Assembly: GCA_019240475.1 (NCBI GenBank)
Contig: JAFAYI010000029.1
Location: 248,001-312,000, forward strand
Origin: Acidobacteriaceae bacterium
Lineage (GTDB): Bacteria; Acidobacteriota; Terriglobia; Bryobacterales; Bryobacteraceae
Direction: 5' to 3'
Length of the DNA stretch: 64,000 nt
Part shown: positions 33,536 through 42,200 of the stretch, one piece after another
Layout of the letters: each line of letters begins with the position of its first letter
Position numbering within the stretch: the stretch's first letter is position 1
Position numbers and translations under genes: made by a program
Notes under the pieces: generated by a model
The model's input: only the letters and a program-made list of their open reading frames with translations
Databases searched by the model: none
Told to the model about the DNA's origin: nothing

Positions 33536-34216
33536 ATGCGACTAACAAAAACCTTTCTCTCGACCATTTTCGTTGCGGGCGTCTTAACCACGCCCGCCGC
33601 CTTTGCCGACCCGGCCAGCATCGCATATGCAGTGACAGTCAATACCAGCAGCGCTCTGCTGAGCAACGGATACATTGACTTCCAGTTCAATCCAAGCTCG
33701 TTCGCAACGCAGCCGGCGAACGCCGACGTGGCGAATTTCGCGACCGACGGCGTATTGAATCCGGCCGACCCCAACAACGCAATGATCGGCGAGGTTTCCG
33801 GCATGCTGCCTGGCACCGTCACGCTGATCAACAGCGAGACGACCAACGAATACACGGAAGCCATGACGTTCGGCACCACCATCACGTTCGACCTGGACCT
33901 CTACGGCCCCGCCATTTCAAACCCGAATGGCCAAGGCGGCGGGACGTTCACGCTCGATTTCTTCAACGATAACGGCTATCTCTTTACCAACGACTCCCAG
34001 AACGACGTGCCGGTCTTCACCGTCACCATCAACCCGGACGGCACCACATCGGCTCAAACTTATGCCAGCGCCAATAATGGTCCGCCGGTTGTCACGTTTG
34101 TGGGCCCCACGGCAGTTCCGGAACCGTCCTCCGTGCTGCTGCTTTCGGCCGGCCTCGGCGCCCTGGCTCTGTTTGGCCGGCGCAGAATGCTTGCCCGCAA
34201 GGCTGTCAGTCTCTGA
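33536..34216 (+). CDS. PEP-CTERM secreted protein (NF038129-like)
   Basis: The 226-residue protein has a signal peptide (about 1-24), a beta-rich domain with IDFQFNPSS and NEYTEAMTFGTTITFDLDLY, and a textbook C-terminal sorting tail: VPEPSSVLLLSAGLGALALF followed by GRRR. The PEP motif, hydrophobic helix and basic end mark exosortase substrates. The body matches the head of the 797-residue protein at 27395, so each giant gene is followed by one such partner. It starts one base after the giant gene stop. No exosortase gene lies in this window. Confidence 0.88.
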   Translation: MRLTKTFLSTIFVAGVLTTPAAFADPASIAYAVTVNTSSALLSNGYIDFQFNPSSFATQPANADVANFATDGVLNPADPNNAMIGEVSGMLPGTVTLINSETTNEYTEAMTFGTTITFDLDLYGPAISNPNGQGGGTFTLDFFNDNGYLFTNDSQNDVPVFTVTINPDGTTSAQTYASANNGPPVVTFVGPTAVPEPSSVLLLSAGLGALALFGRRRMLARKAVSL

Positions 34217-34241
34217 GTCCCGCGGAAGTTCTTGCTTGATG

Positions 34242-34271
34242 GCGCGCGTAGTCTTTCGAGGCTACGCGCGC
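34242..34271 (+). terminator. Strong hairpin after the PEP-CTERM gene
   Basis: GCGCGCGTAG (34242-34251) pairs perfectly with CTACGCGCGC (34262-34271) around a 10-base loop, 25 bases after the stop codon. The stem is GC-rich and followed by ATTTCCTT, a weak T-rich tail. It probably separates cassette copy 2 from the amylase gene. Confidence 0.6.
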
Positions 34272-34333
34272 ATTTCCTTAAATCGCGCACAACGGCCACG
34301 AAACGGCCTGTGCGCTTTGCTTCGTGATCCCGG

Positions 34334-34339
34334 TATAAT
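34334..34339 (+). promoter_or_regulatory. Candidate -10 box (TATAAT) before the amylase gene
   Basis: A perfect TATAAT lies 33 bases before ATG 34373 and just after the upstream terminator-like hairpin, the expected place for a promoter. No good -35 hexamer is visible at 16-18 bases, so dependence on an activator or a poor -35 is possible. Confidence 0.35.
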
Positions 34340-34372
34340 CGTTTGAACACTCCCCTGTCGGAAGGACCCCGC

Positions 34373-37300
34373 ATGTCTCGCTCTTTTTCTGCCCGCTTGT
34401 TGTGTGCGCTGCTCGTTGCCGGCGCGGCGCCGGCCTTTAGCCAATGGAGCACGCCGACTGTCGATGGGACCATTGAAAGCGGCGAATACGGTAACACCGC
34501 CAATGGCACGAACCAGATCAGCACCAACACGTCGCAGACCTGGTACATGACCTGGGACGCCACGAACCTCTACGTCGGCATCACCAACGCCAATCTGAGC
34601 GAAGGCGCCGTGATCTATATCGGGACGGGCGGCAGCGGGACGACTACGGGCAATAATTACGACGGCACGAGCTTCGCTTCCCTGCCCTTCGCCGCGCAGT
34701 TCGTCACTTATTTCAAGGACGGCTACAACGAATACCGCACGTCGAGCGGCGGCAACTGGTCGAACCCAACGGCCAATGCCGAGACATACGCGTCGAACCC
34801 CAACAGCGGACCCAACACTCGCGAGATCGCGATCCCCTGGTCGGCGGTGACCGGCGGCGGTATTCCGTCGCAATTCAACTTCTTCGGCTATCTGACATCG
34901 AGCGGCGGATACGTCTACGGTCAGGTGCCAAACGACAATCCGCAAGGAACCATCGGCACCAGCGCCACTTACACCCAATACTTCGGCGTTACTAACACCG
35001 GCAACGGAACCAGCACGCCTCCGTTTTCAAACGAGCAGCCGAGCGGCTTCAGCGCGGCCGATGAAGCCGGTTTCTATCACAACACCTTCGATCCCTTCTA
35101 CCGCAGCTCCGAAGGCTCGGTGACGGAGCAGACGCAGATGACGCTGCGCTTCCGCACGCTGCACTCATCCGGAATCTGGAGCCTGACACTGCGCGCCTAC
35201 CTGTTCGATACCGCGAGCGGCAATACGACCGGCCCGGTAGACACGAACATGCCGTTCGATCAAAACATCACGATTGGCAGCACCGAGTACGACGTGTGGA
35301 AAACAGTCGTCACCATGCCGTCCTCGCCCACCATCTACTACTACAAATTCAAAATTAACCGGCAGAACACCAACGGCTGGTACAGCGACGATTACATCGA
35401 CGACTACGACAACCTCAACAAAGACGGCGCCGGCACCACCACCAACGGCGAGCCTTTCAATTCCTTCCAGATCACCGTCTACGATCCCAACTTCCAAACT
35501 CCGGCCTGGATGGCGACCGCCAACGTCTATCACATCTTCCCGGACCGTTTCCGCAATGGCGATCCGACGAACGACTATTGCGTCAACGGAAGCTCTTCCG
35601 GATGTCCGTCGTTCTACGGCCAGCCGCCTTCCGACGACATCGCCGTCACCACCTGGAACACTCTGCTGTGCGATCCGAATAACCCAAGCAGCGATTGCTA
35701 CAACAATTTCGGCAGCATTTTTTACGGCGGCGATCTGCTCGGTGTCCAGAACGAACTGGATTATATTCAGGGACTCGGCTTCGACACTATTTACCTGAAC
35801 CCCATCTTCTACGGCAACTCGAATCATCGCTACGACACCGACGATTTCATGCACATCGATCCGGCGCTCGGAGGGGACTCGGCTTTCACGTCGCTGATTA
35901 CTGCGATGAACCAGCGGGGCATGCGCGTCATCCTTGACGGAACGTTCGAAGACGCCTCTTCCGACAGCACCTATTTCAACGAGTACAACAAGTTCCCGGA
36001 TGTCGGCGCGTGCCAGTCGCTCAGCTCCCAATGGCGCGACTGGTTCCAGTTCCTCGACAACAACGTGCCGTGCACCACCAGCGACTACAACGGCTGGGAC
36101 GGCTTTAACAGCCTGCCGCTGCTTGTGACCTCTCAATCCGACGTGCAGCAATACTTCTTCAGCGGAGCCTCGGACAACGTACTGCTCCATTGGTACAACG
36201 CGGGGGCAAGCGGTTGGCGCTTCGATAGCGCGCCAAGCATTCCGAATTCCTACTGGCATGCGCTGCGCCCGTATGCGAAGAGCTACAACGCCAACGGGCC
36301 GCTGATCGGCGAGATCTGGCCGAACGCCAGCCAGTGGCTCGCGGGCGATCAGATGGATTCGACGATGAACTACCGCTTCCGGCGGAACGTCACGGGGTTC
36401 GCGCGCGGCCAGTACGGGTGGTCCGATAACAACGACAACGGCAACGATTCCATCATTCCGCTCACGCCGAGCCAATTCGATATCGCGAACCGCGCCGTGC
36501 GCGACGACTATCCGTTGACCGCCACCTTCGCCATGCTGAACCTCATCGGCTCGCATGACACCAACCGCGCGCTGTACGTGCTAACGGAAGAAGGCGACAA
36601 CGGGCTGGTGCAAGCCAAGCAGCGGCTGGAACTCGCCGCGCTGTTCCAGTTCACCTATATCGGAGCGCCGTCTGTGTTCTACGGGGATGAAGCGGCCATC
36701 AACGCGCCTTCGCGCTACAGCAGTTCGAGCGGACCGGTCGGCGACCCCTACACGCGCGCCCCGTATCCCTGGACCGACCAGCCCGGCGACCCGACCATCT
36801 ACGGTCCTCCCGACCAGAATGTCCTCGCCTTCTACACCAAGCTCGGTCACATCCGCAAGCAGTATCCGGCGCTTTCGAGCGGCACGTTCGTCACGCTGCT
36901 GACCGGCGACACGCAGCAGTCGAGCACCGCTCCGAACACCTACGCGTACGCGCGCGTCGGCACGAACCAAACCGCCGTGGTCGCGTTGAACAACGGCTCG
37001 ACGGCCAACAGCGCTTCGATTCCCGTGGGCGCGTACTTCTCCGATGGCACTACGCTTGTCGACGAAATCAGCGGCAATACGTATAGCGTTTCGGGCGGCA
37101 ACGTCTCCGTTTCGCTGCCGGCCATCAGCGGCGTGCTGCTGCTTCCCTCCCCCGCTCCTGTCGATCTGACGCCGCCGACCGGCAGCATCGCTCTTTCACC
37201 CCTGCCGAACGCCAACGGCTGGATCAACACGTCGCCTGTGAGCGCCAGCATCTCGGCATCCGACGGCTCGGGAAGCGGCGTGAATCAGATTCGCTATTGG

Positions 37301-38014
37301 ATCGATAATGCTTCGCCGAGTGTTAGTTCCACGAGCCCCGCATCGGCTAGCGTTAGCGGCCAAGGCCAGCACACGGTCGGCGCGCGCGCCATCGACAATG
37401 CCGGTAACATCAGCAGTCTGATCAGCGCCGCGGTGAACATCGATTTGACGCCGCCCGTGGTCACGGTTACGGGCGTGACAAACAACGCCAGCTACGCTTA
37501 CAATTCTGTCCCGACCGCCGGCTGCCAGACCGCGGACGCGCTCTCAGGCGTCGCCACTAGCGCGAGCGTCAACGTCACCGGCGACAACGGCCAGGGCTAC
37601 GGCAACTTCACCGCCACGTGTTCGGGCGCGACCGACAAGGCCGGCAATTCCGCTCAACCGGTCAGCGTCACCTATACCGTGCAAGCGCCTCCGAACGTGA
37701 GCAGCTCGGCGAATGTATCGAGCACCGGGTTCGTCTACAACAAGATCAAGAAGACCGGAACGGAAACCGTGACTATCAAGAACATCAGCGGCGGAACACT
37801 TGCCGGCCCGTTGCAGTTGGTGCTTTCGAATCTGCCCGCGGGAGTCACCGCGGCGAACTCCACGGGAACCTGGGGCGGCAATCCGTACTGGACGGCCACC
37901 GGTTCCTCGCTTGCTCCCGGCGCATCGGTTGCGGTGTCGGTCACGCTGTCGTACCAGGCGGGAACCAACTTCACCACGACATCGGCGCTTTATTCGGCGA
38001 CGCTGAGAAACTAG
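34373..38014 (+). CDS. Secreted multidomain GH13 alpha-amylase / neopullulanase-like enzyme
   Basis: This is a 1213-residue exported protein. After a signal peptide (about 1-22) come a DOMON/CBM9-like beta domain (about 25-200) and a GH13 N-terminal Ig-like domain (about 240-375). The barrel starts at NVYHIFPDRFRNGDPTNDYC and continues through FYGGDLLGVQNELDYIQGLG. The barrel keeps the nucleophile Asp618 (GWRFDSAP), acid/base Glu647 (GEIWPNASQWL) and Asp729 (IGSHDTNRAL). Region I is DGTFEDAS instead of the usual D-x-x-x-N-H. Ig-like domains (about 940-1105) and the shared C-terminal domain (about 1109-1213) follow. It resembles GH13 subfamilies acting on maltodextrin or pullulan. The start at 34373 has GGAAGGA six bases upstream, better than the TTG at 34343. 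Confidence 0.85.
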   Translation: MSRSFSARLLCALLVAGAAPAFSQWSTPTVDGTIESGEYGNTANGTNQISTNTSQTWYMTWDATNLYVGITNANLSEGAVIYIGTGGSGTTTGNNYDGTSFASLPFAAQFVTYFKDGYNEYRTSSGGNWSNPTANAETYASNPNSGPNTREIAIPWSAVTGGGIPSQFNFFGYLTSSGGYVYGQVPNDNPQGTIGTSATYTQYFGVTNTGNGTSTPPFSNEQPSGFSAADEAGFYHNTFDPFYRSSEGSVTEQTQMTLRFRTLHSSGIWSLTLRAYLFDTASGNTTGPVDTNMPFDQNITIGSTEYDVWKTVVTMPSSPTIYYYKFKINRQNTNGWYSDDYIDDYDNLNKDGAGTTTNGEPFNSFQITVYDPNFQTPAWMATANVYHIFPDRFRNGDPTNDYCVNGSSSGCPSFYGQPPSDDIAVTTWNTLLCDPNNPSSDCYNNFGSIFYGGDLLGVQNELDYIQGLGFDTIYLNPIFYGNSNHRYDTDDFMHIDPALGGDSAFTSLITAMNQRGMRVILDGTFEDASSDSTYFNEYNKFPDVGACQSLSSQWRDWFQFLDNNVPCTTSDYNGWDGFNSLPLLVTSQSDVQQYFFSGASDNVLLHWYNAGASGWRFDSAPSIPNSYWHALRPYAKSYNANGPLIGEIWPNASQWLAGDQMDSTMNYRFRRNVTGFARGQYGWSDNNDNGNDSIIPLTPSQFDIANRAVRDDYPLTATFAMLNLIGSHDTNRALYVLTEEGDNGLVQAKQRLELAALFQFTYIGAPSVFYGDEAAINAPSRYSSSSGPVGDPYTRAPYPWTDQPGDPTIYGPPDQNVLAFYTKLGHIRKQYPALSSGTFVTLLTGDTQQSSTAPNTYAYARVGTNQTAVVALNNGSTANSASIPVGAYFSDGTTLVDEISGNTYSVSGGNVSVSLPAISGVLLLPSPAPVDLTPPTGSIALSPLPNANGWINTSPVSASISASDGSGSGVNQIRYWIDNASPSVSSTSPASASVSGQGQHTVGARAIDNAGNISSLISAAVNIDLTPPVVTVTGVTNNASYAYNSVPTAGCQTADALSGVATSASVNVTGDNGQGYGNFTATCSGATDKAGNSAQPVSVTYTVQAPPNVSSSANVSSTGFVYNKIKKTGTETVTIKNISGGTLAGPLQLVLSNLPAGVTAANSTGTWGGNPYWTATGSSLAPGASVAVSVTLSYQAGTNFTTTSALYSATLRN

Positions 38015-38020
38015 GCCGGG

Positions 38021-38542
38021 ATGCTTGATGCGGGCCCTGTCACCGTTAACCAGTATCTACAATTGCCGCCGCGCGAGGACGATCTCACAGACGAGTTGAT
38101 CGAGGGAGAGGTTGTTCTGCCGCCGATGCGTACGGTTTCCCATGCCGGAGTCGTGATGCGTGTGTTACGGCATCTTGGGCGCCTCGAACTCTCGGGTTAT
38201 GCGACCGCCGGAAGGTTCGGCTGCATCCTCGGCGAATACTCGCTGCTGTCTCCCGACGTTGCGGCTATGAGATTCGATCGCTGGCAAAACGTCCCTGAGG
38301 ACGAATACTTCACTGGGTCTCCCGAGCTGGTTGTCGAAGTGTCCTCATTCTGCAATCCGAAAGCTCTGCAAAAAACTGCGGTCTACCTCGAGTACGGCGC
38401 CGAAGCGGTCTGGATCGTCTACCCGAAAACGCGCACCGTCCTGGTTCACGATGCCGACGGCCAACACGAATCGCGCATGGGCGAAACCGTCTCGTTTCAG
38501 GGTGTCACGATAGAGGTGGCTGCTATCTTTCAAGATCTCTGA
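38021..38542 (+). CDS. Uma2-family (DUF820) putative endonuclease
   Basis: The 173-residue protein has the Uma2 layout: TVNQYLQLPPREDDLTDELI with EGEVV at the start, LSPDVAAMR (catalytic Asp region), ELVVEVSSFCNPKALQKTAV (Glu of the PD-(D/E)xK-like core) and LEYGAEAVWIVYPKTRTVLV. Members are predicted PD-(D/E)xK nucleases of unknown biological role, often in many copies in cyanobacteria and Acidobacteriota. It lies seven bases after the amylase stop and four bases before glcE, so it is probably co-transcribed with glcEF. Confidence 0.8.
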   Translation: MLDAGPVTVNQYLQLPPREDDLTDELIEGEVVLPPMRTVSHAGVVMRVLRHLGRLELSGYATAGRFGCILGEYSLLSPDVAAMRFDRWQNVPEDEYFTGSPELVVEVSSFCNPKALQKTAVYLEYGAEAVWIVYPKTRTVLVHDADGQHESRMGETVSFQGVTIEVAAIFQDL

Positions 38543-38545
38543 GGC

Positions 38546-39706
38546 ATGCCTCTCCTGACGCCTTCTTCGGCCGAAGAACTGGCCGAAACGCTCCGCGAAG
38601 CCGCTTCCAAATCTCAAACGATAACAGCGCTAGGCGCCAACAGCAAGCGCCTGATGGCGGGGCCGCTGCTGCCCTCCGACGTCACGATTTCGACATCGAA
38701 GCTGCGCCGCGTGCTTCAGTACGAACCGAACGATCTGACGGTCAGCGTCGAAGCAGGCATGCCTTTCGCGGAACTTCAGAAACTGCTCGCCGCACGTGGA
38801 CAAATGCTGGCTCTCGATCCACCTCACTCCGCGGACGCCACAGTCGGAGGCGTCATCGCCACTAACTCCAGCGGTCCAGTGCGGCGAGCCTTTGGCACGG
38901 CTCGCGATCTCGTCATCGGCATGACTTTCGCCACTCTCGAAGGCAAGCTGGTCAAGACCGGCGGCATGGTCGTGAAGAACGTCGCAGGCCTCGACATGAG
39001 CAAGCTGATGATCGGCAGCTTTGGCACGCTCGCCGTACTCACCAGCGTCAACCTTCGCGTGCACGCGCGCCCGGCGGAAACGCGCGCATTTTTCTTCTGC
39101 TCCTCCGATCTGGAGTCCGCCCTGGAAAAGCGCGCCGCCGTTCTTCGAGGAGTGCTCCAGCCGCTCGCCGTCGATCTGCTCAGTCCGGCGGCCGCGACCC
39201 GTCTCGGAACCCGCGGCTTCATGCTCGCTGTCCGCGCCGGCGGCAGCCCGACGGTTCTTGCGCGTTATGCCCGCGAGTTGCCCGGCAGCGAAACACTCAC
39301 GGGCGACCGAGACGCCCAGTTCTGGAATCAGATGCAAGCCTTCACACCGGATTTCCTGCGCCGCCAACCGGGCGGGATCGTGCTTCGCACCTCGACCACT
39401 CTGAGCGAAATCGGCGACGTCTTCCGCCTCGTTACCGGTGCGTGCATCTCGCGCGCAGCCTCCGGCGTGTCCTATATATATGTCACCTCGTGGCAAGCCG
39501 TCGCGCCTATCTGGAAAGCGGCCACCGAACGCGGGTGGAGCGCCGTCGTCGAATACGCGCCCGAAGAAATCCGCGCCTCCAAAGAGCTTTGGCTGCTCTC
39601 GTCCGATGGCGGCGAGCCGGCCGCCTTTGCCATGATGAAAAAAGTGAAGCAGATGTTCGATCCTAGCTCGCTCCTCAATCGCAATCGGCTGTATGGCCGC
39701 ATTTAA
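38546..39706 (+). CDS. glcE: Glycolate oxidase FAD-binding subunit GlcE
   Basis: The 386-residue protein has a PCMH-type FAD domain. Signs are TITALGANSKRLMAGP, LTVSVEAGMPFAELQKLLAA, LDPPHSADATVGGVIATNSS and KTGGMVVKNVAGLDMSKLMI. It fits GlcE, the short FAD subunit of glycolate dehydrogenase, rather than the longer GlcD. It overlaps glcF by 14 bases. GlcDEF oxidises glycolate to glyoxylate and feeds electrons to quinone. The catalytic subunit GlcD is not in the window; its usual upstream place is taken by the Uma2 gene. Confidence 0.88.
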   Translation: MPLLTPSSAEELAETLREAASKSQTITALGANSKRLMAGPLLPSDVTISTSKLRRVLQYEPNDLTVSVEAGMPFAELQKLLAARGQMLALDPPHSADATVGGVIATNSSGPVRRAFGTARDLVIGMTFATLEGKLVKTGGMVVKNVAGLDMSKLMIGSFGTLAVLTSVNLRVHARPAETRAFFFCSSDLESALEKRAAVLRGVLQPLAVDLLSPAAATRLGTRGFMLAVRAGGSPTVLARYARELPGSETLTGDRDAQFWNQMQAFTPDFLRRQPGGIVLRTSTTLSEIGDVFRLVTGACISRAASGVSYIYVTSWQAVAPIWKAATERGWSAVVEYAPEEIRASKELWLLSSDGGEPAAFAMMKKVKQMFDPSSLLNRNRLYGRI

Positions 39707-41024
39707 AGTTCTAGCGCCGGGACAACAAGGCGAAGCACCCGCGCAATCCGACCTGGATAAGTGCGTGCATTGCGGCCTATGCCTGAACGCCTGCCCGACC
39801 TACCGCGAACTCGGCGTCGAGATGGATTCCCCGCGCGGACGCATCTATCAAATGAACGCCGTTGCCGCCGGCGCGCCGATCACGCCTTCCTATGTTCGGC
39901 ATCTGGACCTTTGCCTCGCCTGCCGCGGATGCGAGACGGCCTGCCCGTCGGGCGTGCCGTACGGCCGGCTGATCGAAGCCGCCCGCGCCGAGATCCAAGC
40001 CCGCCGCTCACGCTCGTTCGGGGTGCGGATCGGGCAAAAGCTGGTGTTCGAAAGGCTTCTGCCCTCGCGCATCGCGCTGCAAATCGCCGGCGCCGCGCTG
40101 TATGTTTATCAGGCTTCCGGCCTCCAGCGCATCGTCCGCGCAACCGGAGTCCTCAAGCTCTTTGGCAATCTGGCGAACATCGAAGCACTCTCGCCGCACG
40201 CCCAAGTTCCCTTCTTCTATCGTCACATCGGAAAGACTTTCCCGGCCCTCGGCCCTCGGCGTTTCCGCGTGGCCTTGGTTGCAGGCTGCATCGCGAATGT
40301 CGCCTTTGCCCGCTTAAACGAAGCCACCGTGCGCGTGCTTCAAAGGAACGGCTGCGAGGTCGTAATTCCGGCCGCGCAGAACTGCTGCGGAGCTCTTCAT
40401 CTTCACTCCGGCCTGAAAGAGCACGCTCGCGCGCTCGCGCGCAATAACATTGACGCCATGCCGACCGGCGATTTCGACGCCATCGTCACCAACGCAGCCG
40501 GCTGCGGCTCAACCTTGAAAGAGTACGGCGAGCTGCTCGAATCCGACCCGGCCTATCGCGATCGCGCCGCGCAGTTCTCGGCCACGCTGCGCGACGTCAC
40601 CGAGTTTCTCGCCTCCATCGAACTGGACGCCCAAATGGCGCCCATCGAAGCGGCCGTCACATACCAGGATTCGTGCCATCTGGCGCACGGCCAAAAGATC
40701 AAGAACGCACCGCGTCAACTGCTCCGCGCAATCCCCGGGCTCGTGTTTCGCGAGATGCCCAACGCCGACGTGTGCTGCGGCAGCGCGGGCGTATACAACG
40801 TGGTCGAAAATGAAATGGCCATGCAGATCCTGCGCCACAAGATGGAGGCCATCGCGCAGACCGGCGCGTCCGTCATCGCGACCGCGAATCCCGGATGCCT
40901 GTTGCAGCTTGCCGCCGGCGCGCGCCTGTTCGGCTCACGCCAGCGCGTCGTGCATGTGGTGGAGCTGCTCGACGAAGCCTACTCGCGCTACGCCGCCTCG
41001 CTCAATCGAGCGGCCGCGTCTTGA
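39693..41024 (+). CDS. glcF: Glycolate oxidase iron-sulfur subunit GlcF
   Basis: A 443-residue protein with two 4Fe-4S motifs (CVHCGLCLNACPTY near 26-39 and CLACRGCETACPSG near 76-89) and two CCG domains, seen as AAQNCCGALHLHSG and DVCCGSAGVYN. These domains bind further iron-sulfur or haem electron carriers in GlcF, HdrB and LutA-type proteins. It is coupled to glcE by overlap. Its 3' end overlaps the convergent DUF4230 gene by 23 bases. Confidence 0.92.
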   Translation: MAAFKVLAPGQQGEAPAQSDLDKCVHCGLCLNACPTYRELGVEMDSPRGRIYQMNAVAAGAPITPSYVRHLDLCLACRGCETACPSGVPYGRLIEAARAEIQARRSRSFGVRIGQKLVFERLLPSRIALQIAGAALYVYQASGLQRIVRATGVLKLFGNLANIEALSPHAQVPFFYRHIGKTFPALGPRRFRVALVAGCIANVAFARLNEATVRVLQRNGCEVVIPAAQNCCGALHLHSGLKEHARALARNNIDAMPTGDFDAIVTNAAGCGSTLKEYGELLESDPAYRDRAAQFSATLRDVTEFLASIELDAQMAPIEAAVTYQDSCHLAHGQKIKNAPRQLLRAIPGLVFREMPNADVCCGSAGVYNVVENEMAMQILRHKMEAIAQTGASVIATANPGCLLQLAAGARLFGSRQRVVHVVELLDEAYSRYAASLNRAAAS

Positions 41025-41631
41025 ACTCCGCCTGCGCGTCCGCCGCGCCTAGGACATCGCGAATCGCGGTCTCGGCATTCTTCTGCGCCTGGTCCAAGAT
41101 TCCCATTTGGAGCGCGGCCTTGCGCACGTCGTCCAATGCCTCCAGGCGAGCCTTGTGCTCCAGATCGGGATCGGGAGGCGCCCACGGCGTCCACCATGTG
41201 ATTTGCCGGTCCCAAACTTTCGTCTGCTTCTCGTCTAAGTAAACGTTGAAGAGTCTGGCCCGCGGCAGCGTGATGAGGAAACTGCGATGCCCCGTCGAGG
41301 TGACATCGCGGGGGCCCAGGCCTTCCAGATCCACCCCGGCGAGCGCCTCCCCTTCGACCATCAGCAGAATAGATTCTTCGCCGAAAGGCGTCTTCGGCTC
41401 CTTCAAGCCCACCACGCGCTGGATGCTGTAGCGCACCGTGACTAGCTGCTTCAGCGATTGAACCTGCGTGATGACGGCGGGCGAATCGAGCCGCCTCAGC
41501 CCGAACACCGCGCGCAGCGAACCGAGGAGGAAGATACTCGCTACCAGAGCCGCGAAGGCGATGGCGAGCGCGACCGCGGCAATCTTCCATGGGTTCGATG
41601 CCGGCGAGTCCGTTCCTACAACCATGGCCAC
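41002..41631 (-). CDS. DUF4230-family membrane-anchored protein
   Basis: A 209-residue protein with one N-terminal membrane helix (about 16-40, IAAVALAIAFAALVASIFLL) and a soluble domain with the DUF4230 pattern: PAVITQVQSLKQLVTVRYSI, then GEALAGVDLEGL, ITLPRARLFNVYLDEKQTKV and a helical end. The family has no known function. The domain is likely outside the cytoplasm. It is the last gene of the minus-strand run from 45638 down, and it overlaps glcF at the 3' end. Confidence 0.75.
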   Translation of the reverse strand: MAMVVGTDSPASNPWKIAAVALAIAFAALVASIFLLGSLRAVFGLRRLDSPAVITQVQSLKQLVTVRYSIQRVVGLKEPKTPFGEESILLMVEGEALAGVDLEGLGPRDVTSTGHRSFLITLPRARLFNVYLDEKQTKVWDRQITWWTPWAPPDPDLEHKARLEALDDVRKAALQMGILDQAQKNAETAIRDVLGAADAQAEFKTRPLD

Positions 41632-41665
41632 AAGTGTAGCCGTTGCGCGGGCGCCTCAAAGTGAT

Positions 41666-42109
41666 TCAGTGCCGCTCACGCTCTTCGAAATTCGCGCGCC
41701 GCTCATCCGTTTGCTGCCGGAGCGCCTCCAGATGCCTGCGGATCGCTCGCTGCTCGGCGAGCATAGCTTTCGCCCAGCGCCAAGCCGCGAAGAGCAGGAG
41801 TGCCGGAACGCCAAAGTAGAGCGCAAACACGAAAAGCGCCATCACCATCCCCAGCACCGTTTGCAGAAAAACCTTCGGAGCTTCGAGCCACGCTGGGGAG
41901 GTCGAGCAGCCAAACCTCGGATCGCACGGAGTGGCGTCGAGGGCGCTATGCAGGACCGCCAGACAGATCGCCAGCAGCGCGATAATCACCAGTGCGAGCC
42001 ATTTCCAAAGCGGATCCCGCATGCGCCACGCGGCAATCACCAGAGCGGCCGGAACAACGACGTAGGCCACGATCAGCAAATGCCCCGGCTGCAGGAGTCC
42101 TTGAATCAT
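41666..42109 (-). CDS. Small membrane protein of unknown function
   Basis: I do not recognise this family. The 147-residue product has three hydrophobic helices (about 9-27, 34-55 and 80-108) and a basic, charged C-terminal helix rich in Arg and Glu (about 112-147). Three Asp/Cys-containing turns lie between helices 2 and 3 (a D-A-T-P-C-D-P-R-F-G-C span). ATG 42109 shares bases with the stop of a 15-codon frame starting at 42153. A longer start (GTG 42133) is possible. Its place just before a DUF4230 gene suggests the two may be linked. Confidence 0.5.
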   Translation of the reverse strand: MIQGLLQPGHLLIVAYVVVPAALVIAAWRMRDPLWKWLALVIIALLAICLAVLHSALDATPCDPRFGCSTSPAWLEAPKVFLQTVLGMVMALFVFALYFGVPALLLFAAWRWAKAMLAEQRAIRRHLEALRQQTDERRANFEERERH

Positions 42110-42200
42110 TCCTGCGCGACCCCGGGGAACCACATCCAGAACGGATCACTCATCGCGAAAGCAGCCGGCAGGTGGCGATGTTCAGCACGAACACAGTCGA

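Noticed and set aside
35165..36556. 463-codon minus-strand frame inside the amylase gene
   Set aside because: It lies opposite the GH13 catalytic core and has Val/Arg-rich composition typical of an antisense shadow.
42106..42153. 15-codon frame ending in ATGA overlap with the membrane protein at 41666-42109
   Set aside because: Too short to support as a gene; kept only as a note on possible translational coupling.
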